64,000 nt of DNA, from NCBI GenBank assembly GCA_948146395.1, contig OX411549.1, positions 34,370,693 through 34,434,692 of the forward strand, given 5' to 3'. Position 1 is the stretch's first letter. Each line of letters opens with the position of its first letter. Source of the stretch: Fragum whitleyi. Its lineage: Eukaryota; Mollusca; Bivalvia; Cardiida; Cardiidae. The translations under genes and the position numbers were made by a program. Positions 1 to 10,248 of the stretch are shown piece after piece. The notes below the pieces were generated by a model, which saw nothing but the letters and a program-made list of their open reading frames with translations, was not told the DNA's origin and made no database searches.

Positions 1-217
1 TGTCCATCCGTCTGTCCGAAAACTTAACCTTTGCCTTATCTTCAAGCCTATTCAAGATACAAGGCTCATATTTGGCATGATGAGGATCTCAATGATCCGC
101 ATCTGCTGGTACCAAAGTCAAGGTCATGTGACAAGGTCAAGGTCATCTGTCAAGGTCAAACTTTGAAAAAAAATGCTGTTACAGGGGCATTAGTGTTTCA
201 CAAACACATCTTGTTTT
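1..217 (+). mobile_element. 3' part of an H-B repeat (HINE/pearl-like)
   Basis: Seen: the left edge begins in a TCCG-type run, continues through CAAGGTCA-rich sequence and ends with a small hairpin (GTGTTT-CAC-AAACAC at 193-207) followed by ATCTTG and a T run. The last ~100 bp are nearly the same as 8142-8244. The 5' end lies outside the window. Inference: 3' end of a non-autonomous rolling-circle-like element. The short ORF at 31-234 is a by-product of the repeat. Confidence 0.6.
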
Positions 218-443
218 ATTACAATTTTATATAAATTGTCAGTATATGTTTGATATTAAGTTCACTGACACTGACTTAACTATACATCACACGAAACTGC
301 ATATCCCTTATAAGATGGGACTTTTTCATTAACAAATGATAAATATTAGCAGTCGATTAATTTTGGGGCATCTTAGCTTGACCGCCAATATTGCCAAAAT
401 AAAACCACCGCCAAAAATACCCCATTTACAGTATTTGTAAAAG

Positions 444-1206
444 CTGTATATTTATTATAGGTCCAGTAGCTATGTCCTCACCATGTAAGCTAATAGCACC
501 AGGTGTGGCAGTGAATAGTTTAATGTCCATATCCAAGACAGACCTGTATATTTGTTAAGCCTGTATATCTATTATAGGTCCAGTAGCTATGTCCACACCA
601 TGTAAGCTGATAGCACCAGGTGTGGCAGTGAATGGTTTAATGTTCATAACCAAGACAGACCTGTATATTTGTAAAGCCTGTATATCTATTATAGGTCCAG
701 TAGCCATGTCCACACCTTGTAAGCTTATAGCACCAGGTGTGGCAGTGAATGGTTTAATGTCCATTACCAAGACAGACCTGTATATTTGTATTGTAGGTCC
801 AGTAGCCATGTCCACACCATGTAAGCTGATAGCACCAGGTGTGGCAGTGAACGGTTTAATGTCCATAACCAAGACAGACCTGTATATTTGTATTATAGGT
901 CCAGTAGCCATGTCAACACCATGTAAGCTGATAGCACCAGGTGTGGCAGTGAATGGTTTAATGTCCATAACCAAGACAGACCTGTATATTTGTAAAGCCT
1001 GTATATCTATTATAGGTCCAGTAGCCATGTCCACACCTTGTAAACTTATAGCACCAGGTGTGGCAGTGAACGGTTTAATGTCCATAACCAAGACAGACCT
1101 GTATATTTGTATTATAGGTCCAGTAGCTATGTCCACACCATGTAAGCTGATAGCACCAGGTGTGGCAGTGAATGGTTTAATGTCCATAACCAAGACAGAC
1201 CTGTAT
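444..1206 (+). repeat. Tandem array of a neurobeachin exon 5' part with its splice acceptor (7 copies)
   Basis: Seen: seven head-to-tail copies, with the acceptor junction TATAG|GTCCAGTAG at 461, 578, 695, 797, 899, 1016 and 1118. Steps are 117, 117, 102, 102, 117 and 102 bp. The 117-bp form has a 15-bp insertion made of a second copy of the CCTGTATAT stretch. Each upstream copy ends in CCTGTAT, where the exon is joined to intron sequence that itself carries CCTGTAT, so the duplication junction is a 7-bp microhomology. Copies 2-7 are open in the exon's frame. Copy 1 is followed by an in-frame TAA at 556. Among copies 2-7 I count seven synonymous variable codons and one replacement (Ser to Phe in copy 2). 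Copy 1 has three replacements. An ORF on the opposite strand (555-1238) is a shadow of the same periodicity. Confidence 0.9.
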
Positions 1207-1254
1207 TTTGAGATGGATGAAGAAGATGAAGAAAACAAGAAAATTGATGCCCAG
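1118..1254 (+). CDS. NBEA: Neurobeachin/LRBA-type protein, exon at the start of the PH-BEACH domain (partial gene)
   Basis: Seen: the exon encodes GPVAMSTPCKLIAPGVAV, then NGLMSITKTDLYFEMDEEDE and NKKIDAQ, bounded by ATTATAG| on the left and CCAG|GTAGGC on the right. The first two bases complete a split Gly codon. Known: the motif GPVxLSTPxxLIAP...LSIT...YFEVDE.D..FKKID opens the PH-like domain that precedes BEACH in neurobeachin and LRBA (fly rugose). These are large AKAP-like scaffolds for membrane-protein trafficking at Golgi and synaptic membranes. The acidic DEEDE stretch and the KKID end match that family, so I assign family membership but cannot separate NBEA from LRBA; invertebrates usually have one gene for both. 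Odd: the polypyrimidine tract is weak (TATATTTGTATTATAG), and six partial copies with the same acceptor lie just upstream. No following BEACH exon was recognised to the right, so this may be one exon before a very long intron or part of a broken gene copy. Confidence 0.8.
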
Positions 1255-2202
1255 GTAGGCTATAGTGTGTGTGTGGTGTAAAATCGTATCTATTTGTATC
1301 ATCTTCTAGTAAGGCTGACTATGAATTATCATGTTTTGCCATATCTAGACTGAAATAAATTCAGAAAAAGTCAATATCAGGGTTATTTCTGTAGAAAGGT
1401 ACAATTGCTTCTGCTTAAATCTCATTCTGCTGAATTTATAATTTATATAAGAAAAGTTGGCAATTTTTGGACAAATCAACCTGACCGGCTTAAATTTTTC
1501 CTACTATCATTTAGAAGAAAGCAGGCAGTGTGGTCTTAGATCAGATTGCTGGCTGATCCTAGTCAAGCTTGTCTGCCAAATATATGTGTATAGGAGGAAT
1601 ATCCAGTAAACAGTGTAAAAAGGGATGGTTTTACCTTTGATTTTTGGAAAAGGATTTGGGTACCTTGGTATCATTTATATACATTAACTTCTCTGCTGTA
1701 CACGCTATATTCCTTCCATGCACAAAGCTTTAGCAAAGAGTTCACAATAGGATCAGCCTGCACAGATGTACAGTCTGATTTCAGCCTACGCTGCTAGATT
1801 TTTACTTAATCATTTTTTGAAAAACTTGGACAAGACTGGATGACATATCCCAATAGATGTCAATTTGTTTAAACCAAAATTTCAATCCAGTAGGATATGG
1901 GTGAAAGATTGAAAAGATGCATGTCTATATACAGGTCCTCAGAATGATTGATGAAATAGATATGATTAGGTTTAGATTAGCAATTGTGTATATACAGTAT
2001 ATAAGTGGTGATGGTGTGATAAGCTGTCAATACATGGTCAATAGTTTTGACAATAATATTTACATATAAAATCAATGTTGAATATTGCTTATACACAGTC
2101 AATAAGATTGACAATATACATGTAATTGGATGTGTGCGGACTATTTCAAATATCTGTATATTTTTCATTAATCTGTATATTGATTCAAAATTATTGTCTA
2201 TG
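1255..2202. other. Presumed intron following the neurobeachin exon
   Basis: Low-CpG, AT-rich sequence without coding potential that I can recognise. A fragment related to family M8 (CAGCCTGCACAGATG..., about 1745-1800) is present. From 1980 to 2200 there are loosely repeated TATACA and TTGACAATA motifs. Confidence 0.5.
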
Positions 2203-2606
2203 ATTACATAGAGGATTGTCATTTGTTTCGGTGTTAGAATGGTTTATATTTCATGGCATGAACAATAAAAGCTAAATTTTCAGTAGTGGCAAAGCCACAA
2301 GTGAAAATATAGCTTTAATTTTTTTTCAAAATGAAATACCAAACAACCTTACTCGAAAAACAAATGATTATTCTATATCTTTAATGCAAAAATAAGACAA
2401 AAAAAATGAATATTTAAGGACCAGTTTTCTTAATGTATGTCGTTTTGCAAGTGATTGCTAAGAAACATTCAAGATGACATCAATTTTGGCCCCACTTAGA
2501 TAAGTTTGGATTGAGTGAAAAAAAAACAAAAGCTAGGTATAAGTTTTTGATTATTTCACTGGTTAAGCTGTGCTGTTATTTCTCAATTAACCACAAAAAA
2601 GCATGA
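2203..2606. mobile_element. M1 palindromic element, degenerate copy
   Basis: Matches 43574-43992 and 61630-62036 over the whole length. It has a central hairpin, here decayed (AAAAGCTAAATTTTC... with its partner GAAAATATAGCTTT), flanked by arms related to GATAATCGTTTGTTTC, and a shared right-hand segment ending in AAAAGCAT. It carries no ORF. Class unknown. Confidence 0.7.
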
Positions 2607-2770
2607 AAGAATGATTGTTTATTGGTTTGGAAAGCTACATGATCAATAGTTTACAATATTTATATACACAATATTTACTTCATGGACTACATGTCTTTAG
2701 AAGATTAATCTGTATGTTAATTCACTGTTATTGTCAATAATATGAATCATGTATTGACCCCTTTGCTGTT

Positions 2771-2926
2771 TAAGGTAGTGGATCCGTAATAGTTCTGCAA
2801 CATTTCGGACCACATGTTCTTTCAAATTGTTAACCAAGATTTCCTAATGAAAATCATTAGGAAATATCGGTTGACACTGTAAAAGCTCATGACTTTTGCA
2901 AAACTATTATGGGTCCACTAACTAAG
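2771..2926. mobile_element. M2 full-length palindromic MITE, copy 1
   Basis: One of five copies of a ~165-bp element that is one long inverted repeat: AAGGTAGTGGAYCCGTAATAG at the left, its complement at the right, and a centre of TTTCCTAATGAAAATCATTAGGAA type. This copy is decayed at the right end (ACTAACTAAG). Confidence 0.8.
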
Positions 2927-3848
2927 ATCAAATTGATCAAGTTTTATGTCCTATGAAATATTTGTTTGGCCAATAGGTGGCTCACTTAGATCCTTCCCAG
3001 TACCTCTGTTATGTCAACACTTGTTTCCTACATATGATTTAAAGTTTTATGGTCTCTAACATGAAACTAAATAGAATAAATGAAAAAGGTGTAAAATGAT
3101 GGAAGTAATTAAAAATGTTTTGATTGGTCAGTTAGTTTTGATATGCTGTCTTGGAAGGCAAACACCAAGTAACACAGAGTTACAAGGTTTTGACATGACA
3201 TTAGACATTCAGTTGATTTCGGAAGGCAGTTTGATTTTTCAACTCAAAGGGAAATTTAGTGTACGTTTAGCTAAAACGCATCAACCCTAATCAGGATATC
3301 AAACGTCCAAGGTATGAATAAGTATGACTTTGAGAACAATAACTGTTGGTACTTGATTGCAAATATGGAAAGTTTTTGATGGATAAGATAATCAGCAGAC
3401 TCAGTTGCTGCATACTCCACCCTCGTACAACATTGTAAGTAAAAAGATCAATATTTTGAGGGGTTTTTTTTATTGTTTTGTTGTGAATTGATTTTTTTTT
3501 TGATTTTCTTTTTATTTCCGATTACTCAAATAGTGATATTAGTAAACAATACTCTGATGTTCGATTGAGTACTCAATTAATTGGGTAATCGTTCCCATCA
3601 TTATAAAAAAACCATATGATTTTGATCAAATAGTGGCAAGGCTTCATTTAGTATGTTTCTGTGGCCCACTTTTAAAAGTTATTTACTATGTGGTAGGGAA
3701 TACCCATACCTGACTTATCTACAAGGGCTTTTTTGCCTGCATACATTTTTTTGAAGCGACTTGTCTGTACACAAGTTATATTGAATTGTGCTGAAAAGAT
3801 CGGAGATTATTTTATGCTAATGATAATATGAAAGAGTAGAAAACAGTT
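2927..3848. other. No gene or clear element seen
   Basis: AT-rich, low-CpG sequence. A 64-codon ORF at 3096-3290 has no recognisable domain, and I do not call it a gene. Confidence 0.5.
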
Positions 3849-4225
3849 TTTATTCCCCCCATTGATAATTCAGGTGCATATCGTTTTTGTCCTGTCTTTG
3901 AATCCATTTGTCCATTTATCCCCAAAAATTCCTCATATTTTGCAATAATCTTTGATTGGTTAGGGGAAGAGTATTCATTTTTCACACGTTATTGCTTCTG
4001 TTGGTATGAATTTAAGGTCATAAGTCATGCTCAAGGTCTTTTAAAACTTTTCAAGGACAAATGTGTGGAAATTTTATAAATTAGACTTTACATTAATTTT
4101 AGTATTGCCACAGACTACAGTATTGAATTAAGGTCTGCTGTTGATTACGGTATTGTATCAAACAACAGTATCTTAAGAATGAAAGTGGTGGGGGCATTGG
4201 TGTTTAGCAAACACATAGTATTATT
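3849..4225 (+). mobile_element. H-B-like element, short degenerate copy
   Basis: Starts at a CCCCCCATT stretch and ends with GTGGGGGCATTGGTGTTTAGCAAACACA, i.e. a subterminal inverted pair (CCCCCCA/TGGGGG) and the H-B 3' hairpin. The middle has the GTCTTTGAATCCATTTGTCC style of sequence typical of these repeats. Confidence 0.45.
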
Positions 4226-4562
4226 GAAGAAAATGTTTAGTTACAATTTTTTATCAAAATTCTCCTTTTTTTCTGACAAGTACATGTTGATCCTGGAAAT
4301 GTAGAAAATCATCTATTACTTGTCCAGGGATAAGTTGAGAAAATATATACATGTGTTTCTGCATACCTAGTTTCTTATGTAAAAGAAAAAAAATATGTCT
4401 ATGTCTATGTGTAAAATATGAACATAGCTAAACTATGTTGTGTATTGTAGCTTCTTTGGAATATCTTACATATTTTCTGTTGGAAAACTGTACAAGTAAA
4501 ATTTTTAATTTTAGAGTTGTTTATTTGTTCTGCTCTGTTGATAACCAAAATACATTTATATG

Positions 4563-6310
4563 GTTTCATCCATGTATGTAAAGGTTTATATTCATTGGTT
4601 TAGTTGGATATGGTGTATTGTTGAAAAAATTTACAAGTACGATTAATGAAATAGACTATATGTTTCCATTAAAGTGCTGATCATGTATATTACTATTGTA
4701 TGATGGCTATCAAACATTTATCTAGTTTCATACATGTATATGAATGTTTAAAATAAATTGGTTTAGTAGGAAATGTGGTTTTTAGCTCCACTGGCTGAAA
4801 GCCACTGGGGCTATTGTCATGGCGTTGTGTCCGTCGTGCGTCCGTCCGTACGTGCGTCCGTGCGTCCGGTCGTAAACTTTTTCTTTAAAAATCTTCTCCT
4901 CAGAAACTACTGGATGGATTTCAACCAAACTTCACAGGAATGATCCTTGGGTGACCCTCTTTCAAAGTTGTTCAAGAAATTTTGATCCAATCAAAAACAT
5001 GGATTTAATGGGCGTGGCTAATTTCCAAATATGGTAAAAAGTGACTTTTCTCAGGTTCTAATTGATGGATGCCAATTAAATTTTACATAAATGATCCTTG
5101 AGTGACCGTTTATCAGTCTACAAAAAATTATTGTGATCAGATGAAAAATATGTATTTTATGGACGGAGGTCATTTCACTATATGTTATATAGTGGAAACT
5201 TTGAAAATCATTTTCTCAGAATCTAACTGATAGATATCAACCAAATTTTATTTGAATGATCCTTGGATGACCCTTTATCAGTCTACCAACAGTTATTGAG
5301 ATCAGATGAAAACTTTGTATTTTATGGGCGGAGGTCATTTCTCTATATGATATATAGTGGAAACTTTGAAAATCATTTCCTCAGAATCTAACTGATAGAT
5401 ATCAACCAAATTTTACATGAATGATTCTTGGGTGACCCTTTATCAGTCTACCAACAATTATTGTGATTGGATGAAAAACATGAATTTTATGGGCGGAGGT
5501 CATTTCTCTGTATGTTATATACTGGAAACTTTGGTTATCATTTTCTCAGAATCTAAGAGTTAGATATCAACCAAATTGTTCATGGATGATCCTTGAGTGA
5601 CCCTTTATCAGTCTACCAATAATTATTGTGATCGGATGAAAAATATGTATTTTATGGGCGGAGGTCATTTCTCTATATGTTATATAGTGGAAACTTTGAT
5701 TATCATTTTCTCAGAATCTAAGAGATAAATATCAACCAAATTTTACATGAATGATCCTTGGGTGACCCTTTATCAGTCTACCAACAATTATTGTGATCGG
5801 ATGAAAAATATGTATTTTATGGGCGGAGGTCATTTCTCTATATATTATAATAGTGGAAACTATTTCAACATCAGTAGAACCCAAAATATCTAAAAATCTA
5901 GTCAAAACTTAGATTTGCTTTTACAAGAAATTCAAGCCTGTGGAGCGACACAAGCCATTCATGGCTTTCTAGTGTTGAAAAACTTCACAAGTATAATTAA
6001 TGAAGTAGACTATTTGTTTCCATTAAAGTGCTGATCATTTGTGTTACTGTGGTAAGATGACTATCAAACATTTATATGGTTTCATGATTGCGAGTGTTTG
6101 ATACAAATTTGTTCAGTGGGAAATGTGCATTGTTAAATACTTTGCAAGTACAATTAATGAAATAGACTTTATATTTCCATAAACATGCTGATCATTCATG
6201 TTTGTGAATGTTTGATACAAATTGCATTGATTTGGTGGGAAATGTAGTTTTGTTGAAAAACTTCCCAAATAGTGATGACTTTAATACATTTACATGGTGT
6301 CATCCAAGTA
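4563..6310 (+). repeat. 162-bp tandem repeat, interrupted by element H-E
   Basis: Units start at GTTTCAT at 4563, 4725 and 6079. A shorter pair of partial units follows to about 6300. Shared blocks include AAGTACGATTAATGAAATAGAC, TTTCCATTAAAGTGCTGATCAT and CTATCAAACATTTAT. Unit 1 is 162 bp. Unit 2 is 1354 bp, and removing H-E (1191 bp) leaves 163 bp. Confidence 0.8.
4783..5973 (+). mobile_element. H-E: pearl/HINE-like element with 165-bp internal repeats
   Basis: Seen: 5' end TAGCTCCACTGGCTGAAAGC, then a GTCCGTCGTGCG-type microsatellite, then about five internal units spaced exactly 165 bp (GGAGGTCATTT at 5165, 5330, 5495, 5660, 5825). A subterminal GTGGAGC (5940) is complementary to the 5' GCTCCAC. 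A 3' hairpin AAGCCAT-TC-ATGGCTT (5952-5967) is followed by TCTAGT. No ORF is present. Known: this layout (subterminal inverted repeats, internal minisatellite, 3' hairpin, no target-site duplication) is that of oyster pearl elements and HINEs. Class assignment is inference. Confidence 0.75.
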
Positions 6311-7198
6311 CATGTATATGTTTATGAATGTCTTGTGCAATTTTATTCGGAGAGAAATAAACACCATTCAAACAAACAGATTTGGAATTGTGAATGGGAC
6401 TAGTTCATTTATAAACGACTTCATTCATGATTTGAGAATTGACACATATGTAGTATAATTAATATGTATTCATACTCCTAATTTGCAGGACCAATAATTA
6501 GTAGAACACAAGAGTCCTTGAATTAATTGGCAATTAGCATTTCAAATCAACCGATGATATGTTTTATTACCGGATGTGGCATGTTAATGATGAAAGTAAG
6601 CACTCACCTGTGTTATTTATAGATCTAACTTATTGAACTCTATTGTTTTAATATTTACACAAAATAGTTTCATGATAAAAAATATTATCATTGCAATGCA
6701 TATTAGTTATTTTTCAGCCTCTGAAGGTTCACAAAAAAAACATTTAAATCTACATAGCATTTGAAAGGTACAAAATATACTAGTCTTATTGATGTTCAAT
6801 GGATACAATGAAAATACTTTTACTTGAAAAAAATTACCTTGTGTAGTTCATGCTGAATTGTTGTTAGCCTCAAAATAAAAAGGTGCAGATGCATGTACAT
6901 GTAAATAGGTTTTATGGAACTTTCATTCTATTGATTCAGTCTAATCAGCTCTTATGTTTGGGGATAGTATTTAAGCTTGGCTAAAAAGTAAAGTTATTGT
7001 TGATAACATTGAATCTCTATGAATGCTGCAGCTGTTGGCATGTGGGTGACAAACTTTAATCTAGGCAGTGACATGAATATCACATATAAACATATCTCTG
7101 TTGTTATTTAAGATATTTTCTTGAATTTTGGCCTGTATGTAAACCATCACAGGAGCTTTCCAGACAATCAAGTGCTTTTGTAAGAATTATTCCCTTTT
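6311..7198. other. No gene seen
   Basis: Low-CpG, AT-rich sequence without recognisable coding or repeat structure. Confidence 0.5.
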
Positions 7199-8244
7199 TA
7201 GCTCACCTGAGCACATCGTGCTCAAGGTGAGCTTTTGTGATCATTGAATGTCCGTCGTCCTTCGTGCGGTGTGCGTCGTTTGTCGTCCATCGTGCGTCGT
7301 CATGCGTCAACAATTTAAGTGTTTACACTCTAGAGGCCACAAATATGATGCAATCTTCATGAAACTTTGTCAGAATGTTGGTCAGGTCACAAGGATAAAC
7401 CCTATTGAAAATGGGAAGGATCCATGCCATAACACGGGAAAAGGGGCCTTAATGACAATTTTCTTGTTTACACTCTAGAGGCCACAAAAATGGCCCAATT
7501 TTTATGTAACTTGGTCAGAATGTTGGTCAAGTCACAAGGATAAACCCTATTGAAAATGGGAAGGATCCATGCCATATCATGGGAAAAGGGGCCTTAATGA
7601 CAATTTTCTTGTTTACACTCTAGTGGCCACAAATATGGCCCAATCTTCTTGAAACTTGGTCAGAATGTTGGCCAGGTCACAAGGATGAACCCAATCAAAA
7701 ATGGAAAGGATCCGTGCCATATCACGGGAAAAGGGACCTTAATGACAATTTTTTTGTTTACACTCTAGAGGCCACAAATATGATCCAATCATCATGTAAC
7801 TTGGTCAGAATGTTGGGCAGGTCACAAGGATGAACCCTTTTGAAAATGGAAAGGATCTGTGCCATATCACAGGAAAAGGGGCCTTAATGACAATTTGTTT
7901 TGTTTACACTCTAGAAGCCACAAATATGGTCCAATCATCATGAAACTAGGTCAGAATGTTTGTTAGGTCATGAGAATGAACTCTTTTGAAAATGGGAAGG
8001 ATATGTGCCATATCACGGGAAAAGAGGCCTTGATGACAATTTTCTTGTAAGAGCTCCCAAAACTACAAATCTGGTCCAATCTTCATGAAACTTGGTCAAA
8101 ATATTTGCCAGGTCACAAGAATGAACTCTTTTGAAAATGGGAAGTCAAGGTCATGTGACAAGGTCAAGGTCATCTGTCAAGGTCAAACTTTGAAAAAAAA
8201 AGAATGCCGTTATGGGGGCATTTGTGTTTCGCAAACACATCTTG
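7199..8244 (+). mobile_element. Chimeric element: H-A 5' end and body joined to an H-B 3' end
   Basis: Seen: starts with TAGCTCACCTGAGCACATCG and its hairpin partner GTGCTCAAGGTGAGC, then a GTCGTCC microsatellite. Units of 145 bp follow (GTTTACACTCTA at 7321, 7466, 7611, 7756, 7902). At about 8142-8144 the sequence switches to the H-B tail (GTCAAGGTCATGTGACAAGG) and ends with hairpin TGTGTTT-CGC-AAACACA at 8223-8239 and TCTTG. The H-A right end (TCAGGTGAGC, AGGACC hairpin) is absent. An ORF at 7248-7478 is just the repeat. Confidence 0.75.
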
Positions 8245-8338
8245 TTTGACTTATTTTTTTTTTCATTATCCTGGAGCTGCAGATGGGTATTGGCACCTGC
8301 AGACAGTGCTCTTATCTAAACTAGAGTTCAGCATGTAT

Positions 8339-8772
8339 GTACAGTGAACAACATCATGAAATTGACATGTTTTTGGAATGAAATTGATTGAGTGTAATGA
8401 GTGAGTTTTAAGTGAAATTAAAGGGAGGTAATCCAATAAAGCTTTTTTTTTGTTCAGGATGAACAAAATAAGCTTTATTAATTTCCTCCTTTTTCTTAAG
8501 TATGCAAACAAGTTCTATAAATAGCTTCCTATTTCTTCAAGAACCAATCAGATGTTTACACTTTTAAAAATATAAATATGAAATCATGAAATCATGCACT
8601 TTTCATTTTGAATGTAGTTGTTTATTTTATTTTTATAAGTGCTTTTGGGGTGTTTTTGAATGGTTTGAATGAGTGTTTGGAATGAATGAATGAATGAATG
8701 GAACATTGAGTGAGCGATTAAGCATGATTTTGATTGAGGTTAATGTAAATTTTGCGATGTTCTTAACTGTAC
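8339..8772. mobile_element. M3 MITE, copy 1
   Basis: Terminal inverted repeats TACAGTGAACAACATCATG (left) and the complement at the right (GCGATGTTCTTAACTGTA). The internal hairpin has GGGAGGTAAT and GTTCAGGATGAAC. It also has a short (GAAT)n run and the TTTGAATGAGTG/ATTCATTCC type of sequence shared with 17010, 21966, 52050, 58725 and 61122. Confidence 0.8.
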
Positions 8773-9560
8773 GTAGCATTAGAAAGAGAAATATAGCTCA
8801 TTTGTACAGACTATTCTTTACTATTCAGATTTTCATTAAAAACGGGGGAAAAAGATGAATCATTCTTTTAATATCAAATGACTCTGATGATATGAAATGA
8901 ATACCACCAAAAAGTTTTATTATCCTTTAATTGTTTATCCAATTTAGATAATAGCAGACTCTTTCTATCTCCTCATATTGTAGTAAATCAAGGTTGGTTA
9001 GACCACCAAGAGATCTGTCAGGATCGTATTCTAACCCTTTGTCCTGGTATATTTCTTGAAACAATGTGGAAAGCAAATTTGTCTCTAAGCGGGTCATTTA
9101 TAACCATAATTTAATAATATATGACCTAATAATGGGAAGTTACCATCTTTGCACACTGCGAACCAATGTTAAAAAAGAGGTCCAATCATGTAAAGATCAA
9201 TCAAAGGTCTAATCTAAACAAAAATTAAATGAAAATATAAATCAATCAATCAAACGAAATAAATCAATCAATCAAATGAAGATAGAATTGCTTCCTGTTG
9301 GAAAATAAACCATTGTCCTGCTAATAGTTGAATTTTATTGCAACGAATTGCCAATGTCTACGGGACACTTAGATAAGTAGACACTTTGTTCAGACTAATC
9401 CTAGTATATCCTGTCCCCCAAAGCTTTGTATACAGTAGAAATATCTCGTGAATCGCAGGATTGGAATGAAAAAATATTAAACCCATAATATAGAAGACGA
9501 AAGCCAGTGTCTATTAATTGGCTTCAAGAGCTTAAGCATCTTCCCCATCTTGACTGAACT
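8773..9560. other. No gene seen
   Basis: AT-rich sequence with short AATCAATCAA repeats near 9240-9280. Nothing recognisable as coding. Confidence 0.5.
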
Positions 9561-9880
9561 TTCAAGGAAAGCATCATAACTATACAAAATAGAAGTATAA
9601 AAGATTTAGTGAGAAAAGGTATAAATCCAAGGAAAACACCAAAACTATACAAAATAGAAGTTTAAAAGATTTAGTGAGAAAAGGTGCAAATTCAAGGAAA
9701 ACATCAAAACTATACAAAATAGAGGTTTAAAAGATTTAGTGAGAAAAGGTGTAAATTCAAGGAAAACATCAAAGCTATACAAAACAGAAGTATTAAAGAT
9801 TTAGTAAAAAAAAAAAAAGGTGCAAATTCAAAGAAAACATACAAAATAGAAGTATAAAAGATTTAGTGAGAAAAGATATA
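9561..9880 (+). repeat. 65-bp minisatellite, about 5 units
   Basis: Units begin with TTCAAGGAAAACATC at 9561, 9626, 9691, 9756 and 9828, and contain ACTATACAAAATAGAAG and AAAGATTTAGTGAGAAAAGG. Spacing is 65, 65, 65 and 72 bp; the longer step comes from an A-run expansion at about 9806-9818. Confidence 0.85.
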
Positions 9881-10055
9881 GAATGTAAAGGAGGGTTGAA
9901 CGTGTCATATCAGTCAAGTAGAAAACCAGACTGTTAGAGAAAACTGATACACCAGCTGTTACGACCAGTCACCTGTCCTTGATCACTTCCATACCCCTTT
10001 CCTGTTCAATCCCTGCTTTTTACGTGCCTGTGATTTTATGAATGTGAAAACATTG

Positions 10056-10104
10056 TGAAAAAAGAAGAAATTGCTTCTGACAAGCAATTTCTTCTTTTTC
10101 CACT
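10056..10104. repeat. Perfect-stem inverted repeat
   Basis: GAAGAAATTGCTT and AAGCAATTTCTTC flank a CTGAC loop, extended by A-rich and T-rich arms to roughly 20 bp. A strong hairpin with no other family copy noticed. Confidence 0.8.
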
Positions 10105-10248
10105 CTATTTTCTATCCTTCTGAATGGTAATTTTTCAAATTAAATCGGCTTAAAATATTCGTCTGTAAAACCTTCGAATTTGGACAGGTCCAAAATTTTG
10201 TAAAACAGGAAAGTGATACTGTTTATATCACCAGTTTGTATCGCCAGT

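Noticed and set aside
555..1238. 227-codon minus-strand ORF
   Set aside because: Shadow of the in-frame repeat of the + strand exon.
3096..3290. Secreted peptide (hydrophobic N-terminus)
   Set aside because: ILIGQLVLICCLG looks signal-like, but the rest shows no family, cysteine pattern or transcript evidence, and T-rich DNA yields such stretches often.
7248..7478. 76-codon ORF starting in GTCGTCC repeats
   Set aside because: Lies wholly in the H-A microsatellite and internal unit; the same happens at 29952-30188 and 42918-43106.
10056..10104. Rho-independent terminator
   Set aside because: The hairpin is strong, but the window is eukaryotic and no gene precedes it.
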